Of a stretch of 64,000 nt of DNA, positions 8,902-20,556 are shown one piece after another. Below the pieces are notes generated by a model that saw only the letters and a list, made by a program, of their open reading frames with translations, made no database searches and was not told the DNA's origin. The position numbers and the translations under genes are program-made. Source of the DNA: Nitrosomonadales bacterium (lineage in GTDB: Bacteria > Pseudomonadota > Gammaproteobacteria > Burkholderiales > Gallionellaceae). How positions within the stretch are numbered: the stretch's first letter is position 1; each line of letters starts with the position of its first letter. The stretch lies in contig JACOUM010000012.1 of the NCBI GenBank assembly GCA_016177795.1, positions 1-64,000 of the forward strand. The letters run 5' to 3'.

Positions 8902-9496
8902 AGCCGCGCGCGATCACGGCTTCGATTTCGGCGAAAGTATGCGCCAATTCGAAGCTTTGAATTTGGGCGCCCAGCTGGCGGGCGATTTGGGTAATGGAAA
9001 ACAGGCCGCACACCGTTTGCCCGCCATCCGCGCCTTCAGCTACCACCAGCGCGTGCTGCCGGTTGGATTTTTTAAGGCTGGCGACAACCTGCCCGACTTT
9101 GGCATGCTGCACATCGTCAATCTTCAACACTTCCAGTTCGCCTTGCGGGGTCATGATATCGCGCACTGTGATGTCGGCATGGGTACCGCCCATGTTTTGC
9201 AGGAAACGCATCGGCCTTTCTCCCAGCACATCGGTTGCCGTCAGCAACCCCGCCAGCTGCTCGTTGTCATCCAGCACCAGCAGCATACGCACGCCATAAC
9301 GGATCATTTTGGCATTGGCCCTGTCCATCGAGGTTTGGGCGCGTACGCCGACCAGCGAAACCTTGCTCAAATCGGTCATCACGTCCGTCGCCGGGTCGCT
9401 CAGTTTGACGCGCTCCGGAAGAACCTGCACCGGATGTGCAAAAGACGAACCTGCTTTCAACGGAAAAGATTGCAGGGGGGTATATTCCTTGATCAC
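8900..9496 (-). CDS. CBS-domain pair protein
   Basis: About 198 residues with two CBS motifs (about 40-95 and 110-175): residues such as TSMDRANAKMIRYGVRMLLV followed by LTATDVLGERP, then VRDIMTP, and HALVVAEGADGGQTVCGLFSITQIARQ. CBS pairs bind adenosine nucleotides and act as energy or ligand sensors; no effector domain is fused here. I chose GTG at 9496, eight bases after AAGGAG, because the longer GTG at 9505 overlaps that ribosome-binding site. It lies downstream of rppH by about 35 bp on the same strand. Confidence 0.78.
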   Translation of the reverse strand: MIKEYTPLQSFPLKAGSSFAHPVQVLPERVKLSDPATDVMTDLSKVSLVGVRAQTSMDRANAKMIRYGVRMLLVLDDNEQLAGLLTATDVLGERPMRFLQNMGGTHADITVRDIMTPQGELEVLKIDDVQHAKVGQVVASLKKSNRQHALVVAEGADGGQTVCGLFSITQIARQLGAQIQSFELAHTFAEIEAVIARG

Positions 9497-9531
9497 AACT
9501 GCCACTCCTTGAAAAATTTACTGAAAACTAT

Positions 9532-10050
9532 CTATGCCACATGATGCACATGTGACGAACAGACAGCGTTATTTTTTTGCGCGGGAAGATAACGCACCAG
9601 TTCGTTGAGCGCCCTCGTGTAAACCTCGCGCTTGAATTCGATTACGGCGTTGATATCCAGCCAATAATCATTCCAGCGCCACGCATCAAACTCGGGATGC
9701 GTGCAGGCACGCAGACAGACATCACAATCACGACCCGTCAGGCGCAACAAAAACCAGATCTGTTTTTGTCCACGATAGCCGCCGCGCGATTCACGCTTGC
9801 TCCAGCTTTGCGGAACCTCATAGCGCATCCAGTCACGGGTGCGTCCGAGTATTCTCACATGTTCCGGCATCAAGCCGACTTCCTCGCGCAATTCGCGGTA
9901 CATCGCCTGTTCCGGAGTTTCGCCATGCTGGATGCCGCCTTGCGGAAATTGCCACGCATGCTGCCGCACCCGCTTGCCCCAGAACACCTGATTCCTGTCA
10001 TTCGTGATAATGATGCCGACATTCGGGCGGTAGCCGTCTCGGTCTATCAT
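9532..10050 (-). CDS. rppH: RNA pyrophosphohydrolase RppH
   Basis: Removes pyrophosphate from the 5' end of triphosphorylated mRNA, starting RNase E-dependent decay. The 172-residue protein begins [17 protein letters not shown] as the family does and contains a full Nudix box ([20 protein letters not shown]). It ends in a variable His-rich tail (HVHH). It diverges from proS across about 140 bp that must hold both promoters. Confidence 0.95.
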   Translation of the reverse strand: MIDRDGYRPNVGIIITNDRNQVFWGKRVRQHAWQFPQGGIQHGETPEQAMYRELREEVGLMPEHVRILGRTRDWMRYEVPQSWSKRESRGGYRGQKQIWFLLRLTGRDCDVCLRACTHPEFDAWRWNDYWLDINAVIEFKREVYTRALNELVRYLPAQKNNAVCSSHVHHVA

Positions 10051-10192
10051 TTGCCACTCTATTCGGTTAATTTCAATGGATGGATTCTTTCACATTTCCC
10101 CTGTTATGGAAAGCGAATGTGCCCCGCCATACCGAATGGCACGCATTCCCTGTAAAATTGCGCCTTCGTTTTTATTACCGGGCCGTCTCACC

Positions 10193-11917
10193 ATGCGCGT
10201 TACACAATTCTTTATCTCCACTCTCAAGGAAGCCCCGTCCGAGGCCGAGCTGCCCAGCCACAAGCTGATGCTGCGCGCGGGCTACATCAAGAAGCTGGCC
10301 AGCGGCCTGTATACGTGGATGCCTTTGGGTTTGCGTGTGCTGCGCAAAGTGGAAAACGCGGTACGCGAAGAAATGGATAAAAGCGGCGGCATCGAACTAT
10401 TGATGCCTGCCGTGCAGCCCGCCGAGCTGTGGCAGGAGACCGGACGCTGGGCGGTATTCGGCCCGCAGATGCTGAAAATCAAGGATCGGCACGGCAACGA
10501 TTTCTGCTTCGGCCCGACCCATGAAGAGGTGATTACCGACATCGCGCGGCGCGAAATCCGCAGCTACCGCCAGTTGCCGGTCAACTTCTACCAGATCCAG
10601 ACCAAGTTCCGCGACGAGGTACGTCCGCGCTTCGGCGTGATGCGCGCACGCGAGTTCGTGATGAAGGACGCCTATTCGTTCCATGCCGACTATGCGAGCC
10701 TGGAGCAGACCTACGAGTCCATGCACGACACCTACAGCCGCATCTTCACCCGCCTCGGCCTGCAGTTCCGCGCCGTCGCGGCAGACACCGGCGCGATCGG
10801 CGGCAGCGGTTCGCATGAGTTTCATGTGCTGGCCGATGCGGGCGAGGATGCGCTGGCGTTCTGCCCGGATTCGGATTACGCAGCGAACGTGGAGCTGGCA
10901 GAGGCCGTCGCACCAGACACGTCCCGCGCCGCGGCGACACAGGAGATGCAGAAGACCATTACACCTGGCGTAAAAACTATCGAGGAAGTCGCTACATTCT
11001 TTAACAGCACCACACAAAACATACTGAAGACCATTGCCGTAGTCACTCACAAAGGCGAATTCGCGCTGCTGCTGCTGCGCGGTGACCACCAGCTCAACGA
11101 GCTCAAGGCCGGCAAGCTGCTCGGCGATTTCCGCTTCGCCAGCGACGACGAGATCGAAACCAATATGCGCTGCCGTGCCGGTTATATCGGGCCGTATGAC
11201 AAGCATCACATCACGATAATTGCAGATCATGCGACTAGCGTGATGAGCGACTTCATCTGCGGTGCCAATGAAAATGGCTATCACTTCAGTGGCTGCAATT
11301 GGGAAGACTTCAAAGCACCATGGGAAAATCCTTCCAAGAAAATTGAGTTTGCCGACATCCGCAACGTGGTCGCGGGCGATCCTTCGCCGGACGGTAAGGG
11401 CCTGCTTTCAATCTGCCGCGGTATCGAAGTCGGCCACATCTTCCAGTTGCGCACCAAATATTCCGAAGCGCTCAACGCCACTTTCCTCGACGAGAGCGGC
11501 AAGTCGCAAATGATGGAGATGGGCTGTTACGGCATCGGCGTGTCGCGCATCGTGGCTGCCGCCATCGAGCAGAACTTTGACGAACGCGGCATCGCCCTGC
11601 CCGCTGCGATGGCACCGTTCCAAGTCGCCATCGCACCCATCGGCTTCAAGAAAAGCGAGGCCGTGCGCAACGCAGCAGAGCAGCTCTATACCGAGCTGAG
11701 CGAGGCGGGCATCGAAGTATTGCTGGATGACCGCGACGAGCGTCCCGGCGTGATGTTCGCCGATATGGAACTGATCGGCATCCCGCACCGCATCGTCATC
11801 GGCGAGCGCGGTCTGAAAGACGGCAACGCGGAATATCAGGGACGCCGCGATACTGCGGCACAGATTATTCCCTTGCAAAGCGCGCTGGAGCTCGTAAAAT
11901 TAAAACTATGCAGCTGA
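10193..11917 (+). CDS. proS: Prolyl-tRNA synthetase (bacterial, with editing domain)
   Basis: Charges tRNA-Pro. The 574-residue protein starts [19 protein letters not shown], typical of the family. Class II motif 1 ([19 protein letters not shown]) is followed by motif 2 ([20 protein letters not shown]), an INS/YbaK-type editing domain inserted at about 230-390, motif 3 ([10 protein letters not shown]) and a C-terminal anticodon-binding domain. The frame is open 39 codons upstream, but only the ATG at 10193 fits the family start. The last 10 bases overlap the downstream transglycosylase gene. Confidence 0.96.
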   Translation: MRVTQFFISTLKEAPSEAELPSHKLMLRAGYIKKLASGLYTWMPLGLRVLRKVENAVREEMDKSGGIELLMPAVQPAELWQETGRWAVFGPQMLKIKDRHGNDFCFGPTHEEVITDIARREIRSYRQLPVNFYQIQTKFRDEVRPRFGVMRAREFVMKDAYSFHADYASLEQTYESMHDTYSRIFTRLGLQFRAVAADTGAIGGSGSHEFHVLADAGEDALAFCPDSDYAANVELAEAVAPDTSRAAATQEMQKTITPGVKTIEEVATFFNSTTQNILKTIAVVTHKGEFALLLLRGDHQLNELKAGKLLGDFRFASDDEIETNMRCRAGYIGPYDKHHITIIADHATSVMSDFICGANENGYHFSGCNWEDFKAPWENPSKKIEFADIRNVVAGDPSPDGKGLLSICRGIEVGHIFQLRTKYSEALNATFLDESGKSQMMEMGCYGIGVSRIVAAAIEQNFDERGIALPAAMAPFQVAIAPIGFKKSEAVRNAAEQLYTELSEAGIEVLLDDRDERPGVMFADMELIGIPHRIVIGERGLKDGNAEYQGRRDTAAQIIPLQSALELVKLKLCS

Positions 11918-12558
11918 CCGACCGCAAAATCTCGCGCCGTCTTGCCTTGCCGCTGTGTCTGGCGGGACTGCTTTTCACCTGCGGCGCTTCCGCCGGCTCG
12001 CAGGTGTATGTGCCACTCTCCGCCAGCGTGCGCGCGGGGATGCAGCGTAGCGTGTCGGACCAGGCAGCACCCAAACTGGCGTTCGCTACGCAACATGAGG
12101 CAAATGCATGGCTGAACGAAATGTCGCGGCGCCTGCAAAATCGTATCCAGGATGCCGATTTCCGGCTTGATTTCCTGCGCACAGTGCATTACGAGGCGAC
12201 CCGCGCCGGACTGGATCCGCAACTGGTGCTGGGGCTGATCGAGGTGGAAAGCGGCTTCAAGAAATATGCCATCTCTCGCGCCGGTGCGCGCGGCTATATG
12301 CAGGTGATGCCGTTCTGGATAAAGGAAATCGGCATGCCGAAAGACAATCTGTTCCATCTGCGCACCAATCTGCGCTACGGCTGCACCATCCTGCGCCACT
12401 ACCTGAAAATCGAGAAGGGCGACCTGTATCGCGCGCTCGGCCGCTATAACGGCAGCCTGGGTCGTCCCGAATATCCGAACCTGGTGCGCGCCGCTTGGCA
12501 TAACAACTGGGCGCTGCCGCACCGCACCGTCAGCAACACCTCTATTCCTGCTAGTTGA
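11908..12558 (+). CDS. Lytic transglycosylase (SLT domain)
   Basis: 216 residues. Signal peptide ([18 protein letters not shown]), then an SLT lysozyme-like domain: catalytic Glu in [19 protein letters not shown], then [10 protein letters not shown] and ALGRYNGS. It cleaves the MurNAc-GlcNAc bond of peptidoglycan in the periplasm, forming 1,6-anhydroMurNAc. It is shorter than MltC/Slt70 and without a lipobox, so probably soluble. Overlap with proS indicates translational coupling; its 3' end overlaps the convergent thioredoxin gene by 8 bases. Confidence 0.88.
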   Translation: MQLTDRKISRRLALPLCLAGLLFTCGASAGSQVYVPLSASVRAGMQRSVSDQAAPKLAFATQHEANAWLNEMSRRLQNRIQDADFRLDFLRTVHYEATRAGLDPQLVLGLIEVESGFKKYAISRAGARGYMQVMPFWIKEIGMPKDNLFHLRTNLRYGCTILRHYLKIEKGDLYRALGRYNGSLGRPEYPNLVRAAWHNNWALPHRTVSNTSIPAS

Positions 12559-13009
12559 ATTTCTTGCTTTTGATGTAAGCCTCGATGCTTTCGCGCGTCA
12601 CTTCCCCGGGCTGATAACTTACCTGCTCGCCGTTTGGTGCGTATAAATAGCTGGTCGGCAGCACCTCCATCTCGCCGATTTGCGCTGCAATCTCTTGATT
12701 GCCCATCACCACCGGATAGCTGATGCCGCGCGCCTTGGCGAAATCAACCACTTTCTTGCTGGAACCGGAATCCATGGCGATGCCAATCACCACCAGATCA
12801 TTGTCCTTGTGTGCATTGTGCAAGCTGGACAATTCAGGAATTTCGGTCACGCATGGCGGACACCATGTCGCCCAGAAATTTACCAGCACCCATTTGCCGC
12901 GATAATCCGCCAAACGGTGCGTTTTGCCCTGCGTATCCTCCAGTGAAAAACCCGCCGCATAGCCGGAAAGCGGCAGGATCAACAACAGCAGTAACCAGCG
13001 CAACACCAC
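12551..13009 (-). CDS. TlpA/ResA-like periplasmic thioredoxin
   Basis: About 152 residues: a membrane-type signal (LRWLLLLLILPLSGYAAG), then an AhpC/TSA-Redoxin fold with the active site FWATWCPPC and the cis-Pro loop VLPTSYLYAPNG. Members reduce disulfides of apocytochromes or other periplasmic proteins. A GTG at 13009, one base beyond the upstream stop, gives a sensible signal peptide; the longer frame would overlap the neighbour. It is third in a run behind a cytochrome c peroxidase and a small secreted protein, which fits a periplasmic redox or haem-maturation task. Confidence 0.82.
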   Translation of the reverse strand: MVLRWLLLLLILPLSGYAAGFSLEDTQGKTHRLADYRGKWVLVNFWATWCPPCVTEIPELSSLHNAHKDNDLVVIGIAMDSGSSKKVVDFAKARGISYPVVMGNQEIAAQIGEMEVLPTSYLYAPNGEQVSYQPGEVTRESIEAYIKSKKFN

Positions 13010-13010
13010 T

Positions 13011-13595
13011 TTAGAAAAGGGGGTGCATAGGCTTATCAAACCACAACCGTTTGCGTTCTGGCCCGTAGGTGCCAATCAACTTCCATTTACCGGCTTCTTT
13101 GACCAGCACATGCTCCTGGTTATTCCAATTATCAATGGTAATGGGCCCTTTCTTGATGTCAGGCACCCCCAGAAGAAGCCCATTGCACTGGAAGATAACC
13201 ATGTTCTTCTCTGTCGAAATTTTTTCAAGTTTCATGTTGTGGCGCATTGCCATGGCATCAAACGTGGAAAATATTCTTTCCCATATCTGTTTTGCAGCCT
13301 TTTTATCATGTATTCCGTTGCTATAGTTGTCCGAATATAGCTCCATCAGGGCTTCCAGGTCTTTTGTTTCAATGGCCTTTTCCGCTGCCTGGAAAAACGT
13401 CATCACTTCATTAAAGGTCTGCTCCCCCAGCTTTTGTTTCGCAGCGGGATCGACTTCCAGGGAATATTTATCCGAGAGTCTGTGCTCGCTCCCCATGGCG
13501 ACACCCGTAAAGAGGAAGGCCGCAATCATAATGGGTGCGCCAAACATGACGGCCAAGCGGTTTATGGTGTCCATGCGATTTGTACGAAAAGTCAT
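13011..13595 (-). CDS. Secreted NTF2-like (SnoaL/DUF4440-type) protein
   Basis: 194 residues. An N-terminal hydrophobic signal or anchor (MFGAPIMIAAFLFTGVAMG) is followed by a fold resembling the cone-shaped NTF2-like superfamily: AAEKAIETKDLEALMELYSD, then a sheet ending EAGKWKLIGTYG. Such domains bind small ligands or act as stability partners. No catalytic residues are recognisable. AAGGAG upstream supports ATG at 13595. It sits between the cytochrome c peroxidase and TlpA genes with very short gaps, implying one transcript. Confidence 0.65.
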   Translation of the reverse strand: MTFRTNRMDTINRLAVMFGAPIMIAAFLFTGVAMGSEHRLSDKYSLEVDPAAKQKLGEQTFNEVMTFFQAAEKAIETKDLEALMELYSDNYSNGIHDKKAAKQIWERIFSTFDAMAMRHNMKLEKISTEKNMVIFQCNGLLLGVPDIKKGPITIDNWNNQEHVLVKEAGKWKLIGTYGPERKRLWFDKPMHPLF

Positions 13596-13633
13596 AGCTA
13601 ACTCCTTTGATAGTTTACGGTAATGCACTCCGC

Positions 13634-14803
13634 TTATTTTGGAAAAGAATCCGGTGGCGCAATATGCTGCCACCCCCGCCCACTCAGCGTCCTCAGAAAA
13701 GCCACCAAGTCCGCCTGCTCCTGCTTTGTGAGATCCAGCCTGACTAACTCCGTCTCCGGAGAAGGCTCTCCCTCGGTCTTCCCTTTCTCATAATACTCCA
13801 GCATTTGTTCCAAGGTACGATTCGGACGCCTCATTTCGACGTCCAGGAACGGATTGGCAATGCCCCCGCTGTTGTATAGAGTCACCGTCTCTTCCAAAGT
13901 TGCAAAAGTTCCGTTGTGCATGTAGGGCGCTGTGTTGGCAATTTCCCTGAGCGTCGGTGTCTTGAAGGCGCCAATATCCTGCTCCTTTCCGGTGAAATTA
14001 TAACGGCCAAGGTCGACACGAACGGTGTCCCAATCGACGCCAAGATTGTGATATCTCTCATCGGTGAAATTCGGCCCATTATGGCATTGCGAACAACGCG
14101 CCTTGCCTTCAAAAAGCTCCAGTCCCCGTTTTTCTGCCTCATTGAGTGCCTGCTGATCTCCCGCCTTGAATTCATCATATCTGGCATTGCCGGAAACCAC
14201 GGTACGTTCAAAGGCTGCAATCGCCTTGGCCAGGTCATCTATATTCACCTCCTTGGCAAAGACCCTTTTAAACCAGCTTCTGTATCCCTTGATATCAGCC
14301 ACTTTTTTAACGAGCAGCTCGTGGCTGGGCATGGCCATCTCTGTTGGATTGATTAACGGTAACTTGAGCTGTTCTTCCAGCGAGCCTGCTCTGCCATCCC
14401 AGAACTGTTCCCGGGAAAATGCCCGGTTGATAATCGTCGGCGCATTTCTGCCCCCTGCCTGCAGGCCCACCCCGAGGGATACCTGGCGTTTATCTGAAAA
14501 AGCTGCCTGCGGGGAATGGCAAGTAGCGCATGAGACGGTATTATCGCTGGAGAGCCGCGGATCAAAAAAAAGCGTGCGCCCCAACGCTACCTTATCTCTG
14601 CTCATCGGGTTATCAGGGGGCAGATAAAAATCTGCCCGATCCAGACCTTTTGGCAGTTCCAGCTCAAAGTCCTCGAACTTCATCGTCTGGGCAGTGGGAA
14701 AGCTTTCAGCCAGCACATTACCCGCAAAAAAGACCCCGAGGGCAAGTCCCATGCAAATGCCGCAACTGCCACGGCGGACATCAATATCCCACGGAATGAT
14801 CAT
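13634..14803 (-). CDS. Di-haem cytochrome c peroxidase (MauG/CcpA family)
   Basis: Periplasmic peroxidase reducing H2O2 with electrons from c-type cytochromes. Two c-haem sites are present: CATCH (about residue 92) and CSQCH (about 236). The family motif GRTLFFDPRLSSDNTVSCATC and the second-half PTLREIANTAPYMHNG (Met ligand region) are clear. A hydrophobic stretch (CGICMGLALGVFFAGNVLA) near residues 14-32 is the signal. Length 389 is normal. First gene of a three-gene minus-strand run with the NTF2-like and TlpA-like proteins. Confidence 0.92.
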   Translation of the reverse strand: MIIPWDIDVRRGSCGICMGLALGVFFAGNVLAESFPTAQTMKFEDFELELPKGLDRADFYLPPDNPMSRDKVALGRTLFFDPRLSSDNTVSCATCHSPQAAFSDKRQVSLGVGLQAGGRNAPTIINRAFSREQFWDGRAGSLEEQLKLPLINPTEMAMPSHELLVKKVADIKGYRSWFKRVFAKEVNIDDLAKAIAAFERTVVSGNARYDEFKAGDQQALNEAEKRGLELFEGKARCSQCHNGPNFTDERYHNLGVDWDTVRVDLGRYNFTGKEQDIGAFKTPTLREIANTAPYMHNGTFATLEETVTLYNSGGIANPFLDVEMRRPNRTLEQMLEYYEKGKTEGEPSPETELVRLDLTKQEQADLVAFLRTLSGRGWQHIAPPDSFPK

Positions 14804-14901
14804 CTCAACACTTTTTCGATGCAGGAGTCCAGAAGACTGCGCCTCGATAACAATAGTTCACTCGTGCGATGATAACAAGCGATTGCGAACGTTCCTATCG
14901 A

Positions 14902-15993
14902 CTAGACGTTAAAACGGAAGTGCATGATATCCCCATCCTGCACGACATACTCCTTGCCTTCTACCCGCATCTTGCCGGCATCTTTCGCACCCTGCTCGCC
15001 CTTGTATTTCACGAAATCGTCATAGGCGATCACCTCGGCGCGGATGAAGCCGCGCTCGAAATCGTTGTGAATCACGGCGGCAGCCTTGGGGGCGGTATCG
15101 CCCTTGTGGATAGTCCAGGCGCGCACTTCCTTCACGCCGGCGGTAAAGTAGGTTTGCAGACCGAGCAGGTTGTAACCGGTGCGGATCAGGCGGTTCAGCC
15201 CGGGCTCGGCCATTCCCGCATCTTCCAGAAACTCCTGCTTGTCCGCATCGGAAAGCTCGGCAATTTCCGCTTCCAGCGCGGCGCAGATCGGCACCACCGG
15301 CGCGCCCTCTCCGGCGGCGAATTCTTCCAGACGAGCCAGCAATGGATTGTTGCTGAAACCGCCTTCCGCAACATTGGCGACGTACATGGCGGGCTTGATG
15401 GTGAGCAGGCATAGCGGCTGAAGCAGCGCAAGCTGTTCGGTATCCAGCTTCAGCATGCGCGCCGGCTTACCCTGGTTGAGATGCGCGGAAACTGTCTCCA
15501 ATAATGCGCCCAATTTGGCGGCATCCTTGTCGCCGGATTTCGCCAGCTTGCTGTTGCGCTGCTGCGCTTTTTCCACGGTGGCGAGATCGGCCAGCGCCAG
15601 TTCGGTGGTGATGGTTTCGATGTCGGCGATTGGGTCTACTTTGCCGGCCACATGGATCACGTTGTCGTTCTCGAAGCAGCGCACCACATTGACAATGCCG
15701 TCGGTCTCGCGAATGTTGGCGAGAAACTGGTTGCCCAGCCCTTCGCCCTTGCTTGCTCCCGCCACCAGCCCGGCGATGTCCACAAACTCGGTGATCGCAT
15801 ACTGCATCCGTTGCGGTTTGACGATTTCCGCCAGCGCCGCCATGCGCGCATCCGGCACTTCGACGATGCCGACATTCGGCTCGATAGTGCAGAACGGATA
15901 GTTTTCCGCCGCGATGCCGGCCTTGGTCAGCGCATTGAACAGGGTAGATTTACCCACGTTGGGCAAACCGACAATACCGCATTTGAGACTCAT
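14902..15993 (-). CDS. ychF: Redox-regulated ATPase YchF (Obg family)
   Basis: Universal ribosome-associated P-loop NTPase that prefers ATP (NKxE type G4 motif) and is linked to oxidative stress. 363 residues start [20 protein letters not shown] (Walker A) followed by [17 protein letters not shown] (G3), a coiled-coil insertion and a C-terminal TGS domain ending [18 protein letters not shown]. Normal length and start. It lies downstream of the tyrosine phosphatase gene across about 100 bp that contain two small hairpins. Confidence 0.97.
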   Translation of the reverse strand: MSLKCGIVGLPNVGKSTLFNALTKAGIAAENYPFCTIEPNVGIVEVPDARMAALAEIVKPQRMQYAITEFVDIAGLVAGASKGEGLGNQFLANIRETDGIVNVVRCFENDNVIHVAGKVDPIADIETITTELALADLATVEKAQQRNSKLAKSGDKDAAKLGALLETVSAHLNQGKPARMLKLDTEQLALLQPLCLLTIKPAMYVANVAEGGFSNNPLLARLEEFAAGEGAPVVPICAALEAEIAELSDADKQEFLEDAGMAEPGLNRLIRTGYNLLGLQTYFTAGVKEVRAWTIHKGDTAPKAAAVIHNDFERGFIRAEVIAYDDFVKYKGEQGAKDAGKMRVEGKEYVVQDGDIMHFRFNV

Positions 15994-16022
15994 ACTTTGT
16001 TTCCTTTTTGATTAAATGTCAT

Positions 16023-16077
16023 ATGTACACAGAAGTACATGAGGATTCCGGGCACCGCCCGGCCCCGTTCCGGAATC
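16023..16077. other. Two adjacent intergenic hairpins
   Basis: ATGTAC/GTACAT (16023-16040) and GATTCCGG/CCGGAATC (16044-16051 with 16070-16077, enclosing an inner CCGGGC-ACC-GCCCGG) lie between the phosphatase gene and ychF. There is no U tract, so termination is unproven; transcript attenuation or processing is possible. Confidence 0.4.
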
Positions 16078-16096
16078 GCGCAACAGAGTTATGTCG

Positions 16097-16585
16097 CTAT
16101 GTATAACGATCGAAATGCTGTTGCCGGATATGCTGCAATAATCCTTCCGCCGCATCTTCCACCATATCCAGTACGCGCTCGAAGCCATCCGCACCGCCAT
16201 AGTAGGGATCGGGCACTTCGCGTTCGGCGTGGTGGCGGGCGTATCCGAGGAACAGGTGCGGGTTGCCGCCGCCAAGCCTGGCCAAGCGTTGCAGGATGGC
16301 AAGATTAGCATGATCCATCGCCAGCACGTAGTCGAAGCGCTCAAAGTCTTCCACGCCGACCTGCCGCCCGCGCAGACCGCTCATGTCATAACCGCGCTGC
16401 TGCGCCGCCCGCTGGGTGCGCGCATCCGGCGGATCGCCGATATGATAGTCATGCGTTCCCGCCGAATCGACCAGGATGTGCTCGGACAATCCCGCATGCT
16501 CGACATACTGCCGGAACACCGCCTCCGCGGTAGGCGAGCGGCAAATATTGCCCATGCACACAAAAAGAACAGAAACCTTATTCAC
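16097..16585 (-). CDS. Low-molecular-weight protein tyrosine phosphatase
   Basis: About 162 residues. The P-loop VCMGNICRSPTAEA (nucleophile Cys near 10, Arg near 16) and the general acid in DPYYGG define the LMW-PTP family. Such enzymes act on bacterial tyrosine kinases or phosphosugar substrates; without a capsule cluster nearby, the target is unknown. I chose GTG at 16585 (VNKVSVLFV); an in-frame TTG at 16591 is possible. The start lies immediately beyond the stop of the clpB 3' remnant, as if once in tandem with a clpB gene. Confidence 0.88.
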   Translation of the reverse strand: MNKVSVLFVCMGNICRSPTAEAVFRQYVEHAGLSEHILVDSAGTHDYHIGDPPDARTQRAAQQRGYDMSGLRGRQVGVEDFERFDYVLAMDHANLAILQRLARLGGGNPHLFLGYARHHAEREVPDPYYGGADGFERVLDMVEDAAEGLLQHIRQQHFDRYT

Positions 16586-16587
16586 AA

Positions 16588-16722
16588 TCAAACAACTTTC
16601 TCGAACTTAATCACCCCACCCATGCATCCTACCTTAATGGTGTCTTTGGCGGCAAAGCGACCTTCCACTACAGCCTTCCGACAGGCTCCGGACAAACCTT
16701 GTTCAGAGGATTTTCCAATGGC
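16588..16722 (-). pseudogene. Decayed 3' fragment of a clpB gene
   Basis: The last 27 codons before the TGA at 16588 ([16 protein letters not shown]...GGVIKFEK) match the C-terminus of the intact clpB at 17847 in 22 of 27 residues and 63 of 81 bases by my hand alignment. Further upstream a LENPL-encoding stretch (16704-16718) also matches, but about 26 unrelated bases and a frameshift separate it from the rest. Most base differences are silent, so the fragment probably comes from a separately evolved clpB copy rather than recent neutral decay. No start signal is visible. Confidence 0.75.
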
Positions 16723-16864
16723 AAAGGTTTCGTTAAGCAGAAAAAGGCGGCGGCATTGCCATCGTGCCAACTATAATTGCCAAAAGAATACATTTGGATT
16801 GACGAGCTCAAAAAAAATAAATTTGAAGCCGCCCCTTTAACTCTTGCTTCTCTATACTGTTACC

Positions 16865-17584
16865 GTGAACGAGGAAGAAACAAAGCTTGCACCCACCGTT
16901 GAGCGGCCGCCCATACTTGCCTTGCACCAGTTGTTCAAGACGACCGAAGGGCGCATCTTATTGCTGGGTATTGCGCTCGCGCTCGCCGGTCTCATTGTCA
17001 TGGGGCTGGTCGCTCTTTGGTCGCCGCAAACCTCGAGCATGATGGGCGCAATGAGCTTCTCCAACCTGATCTTTGGCCGGGCCGTATCCATGTCCATAGG
17101 TTATGCCAACGGTTACAGCCACGCCCTCGTGGTACCGGTGAATATATGGGTGGAGACCGTGGAGGTGTTGCTGTTTTACCCCGTGTTCGTTTTTAGCATG
17201 CGCAAGTTGGTGGAGTTTCCAAGACTGCGGCGCTTTCTTGATCGCACGCAGGAAGCCGCCGAGCGCCACCATGGCAAGGTGCGCCGCTACGGCATCGCCG
17301 GGCTTTTTATCTTCGTCTGGCTCCCCTTCTGGATGACCGGGCCGGTGGTGGGTAGCGCTATCGGTTACCTGCTTGGTTTCCCCGCATGGCTGACGCTGTT
17401 GATCGTGCTCACCAGCACTTACATCGCCATGGGAAGTTGGGCTTATCTGCTGTTTGACCTCTATACCCGTGCCGCCGCCTTCGGTCCTTGGGCGACTGTA
17501 CTGATTGTTATCCTTACCATGCTTATTATCCTCGTTAGCTACCTGCTCAATCGGCGCGGAAATAGCCACAAAATATCGGAGTGA
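16865..17584 (+). CDS. Small multidrug-export-type membrane protein (PF06695-like)
   Basis: About 239 residues with about five transmembrane helices (near 30-52, 95-118, 148-172, 178-200, 215-235). The segment MRKLVEFPRLRRFLDRTQ followed by YGIAGLFIFVWLPFWMTGP and GSAIGYLLGF resembles the putative small multi-drug export family, related to the DedA/VTT fold. Transport function is not proven for the family. Start uncertain: GTG at 16865 or TTG at 16844; neither has a clear ribosome-binding site. It is the only plus-strand gene between the clpB remnant and clpB and looks like an inserted passenger. Confidence 0.7.
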   Translation: MNEEETKLAPTVERPPILALHQLFKTTEGRILLLGIALALAGLIVMGLVALWSPQTSSMMGAMSFSNLIFGRAVSMSIGYANGYSHALVVPVNIWVETVEVLLFYPVFVFSMRKLVEFPRLRRFLDRTQEAAERHHGKVRRYGIAGLFIFVWLPFWMTGPVVGSAIGYLLGFPAWLTLLIVLTSTYIAMGSWAYLLFDLYTRAAAFGPWATVLIVILTMLIILVSYLLNRRGNSHKISE

Positions 17585-17807
17585 TTAAAAGTACTTGCCC
17601 CTGAAGAAAACCATGCTGAGGCCAGGAAGATAATCAACAAATGGGAATCGATTCGACCGGCTGCGGAAGATCCAGAACCGTAAGTACATACACCCGGAGG
17701 AACCCTGATTTTCATTACAGGAGTCATGGTCGGCGCGGGGATAATGTATTGGATATTAAAAGTGCCAGCCGCTTAAAATCAAAGGGGGTTAGTGTCGATA
17801 TATTTTC

Positions 17808-17841
17808 AAGGAAGAAGCCCGGCATGCCGGGCTTCTTCCTT
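17808..17841 (-). terminator. clpB terminator (perfect 17-bp palindrome)
   Basis: AAGGAAGAAGCCCGGCA followed directly by its exact reverse complement, six bases past the clpB stop. Very stable stem with a pyrimidine-rich 3' arm. The preceding 220 bases (17585-17807) hold no gene I can support. Confidence 0.8.
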
Positions 17842-17846
17842 GTTGT

Positions 17847-20432
<2,586 letters not shown>

Positions 20433-20467
20433 GGTCGCTCCTTAATGAAAACATCAAACTACCTGCT

Positions 20468-20495
20468 AAGTGGGGAAAGGTGACAGAAATTTCAA
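20468..20495 (-). promoter_or_regulatory. Heat-shock (sigma32) promoter of clpB
   Basis: On the minus strand: TTGAAA (20490-20495, preceded by G), a 14-base spacer, then CCCCACTT (20468-20475). This fits the sigma32 consensus CTTGAAA-N11-16-CCCCATNT closely. Transcription would start about 28 bases before the clpB ATG. Confidence 0.75.
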
Positions 20496-20512
20496 CCCCG
20501 GACTCCATCCTT

Positions 20513-20535
20513 TATACTGTACGCCATACTGTATA
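20513..20535 (+). promoter_or_regulatory. nadC promoter region with paired ATACTGTA repeats
   Basis: Two ATACTGTA direct repeats (20514-20521 and 20526-20533) with a 12-bp period lie 24-43 bases before the nadC start. Each contains the near-palindrome TACTGTA. TATACT (20513-20518) could be the -10 element, with only a weak -35. The repeats may be an operator for an unidentified regulator; this is inference. Confidence 0.35.
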
Positions 20536-20556
20536 CCCCGTGGGGGAGAATGCACC

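Noticed and set aside
20511-20536. LexA (SOS) box upstream of nadC
   Set aside because: CTGT occurs, but the CTGT-N8-ACAG arrangement is not present; the repeats are ATACTGTA direct repeats.
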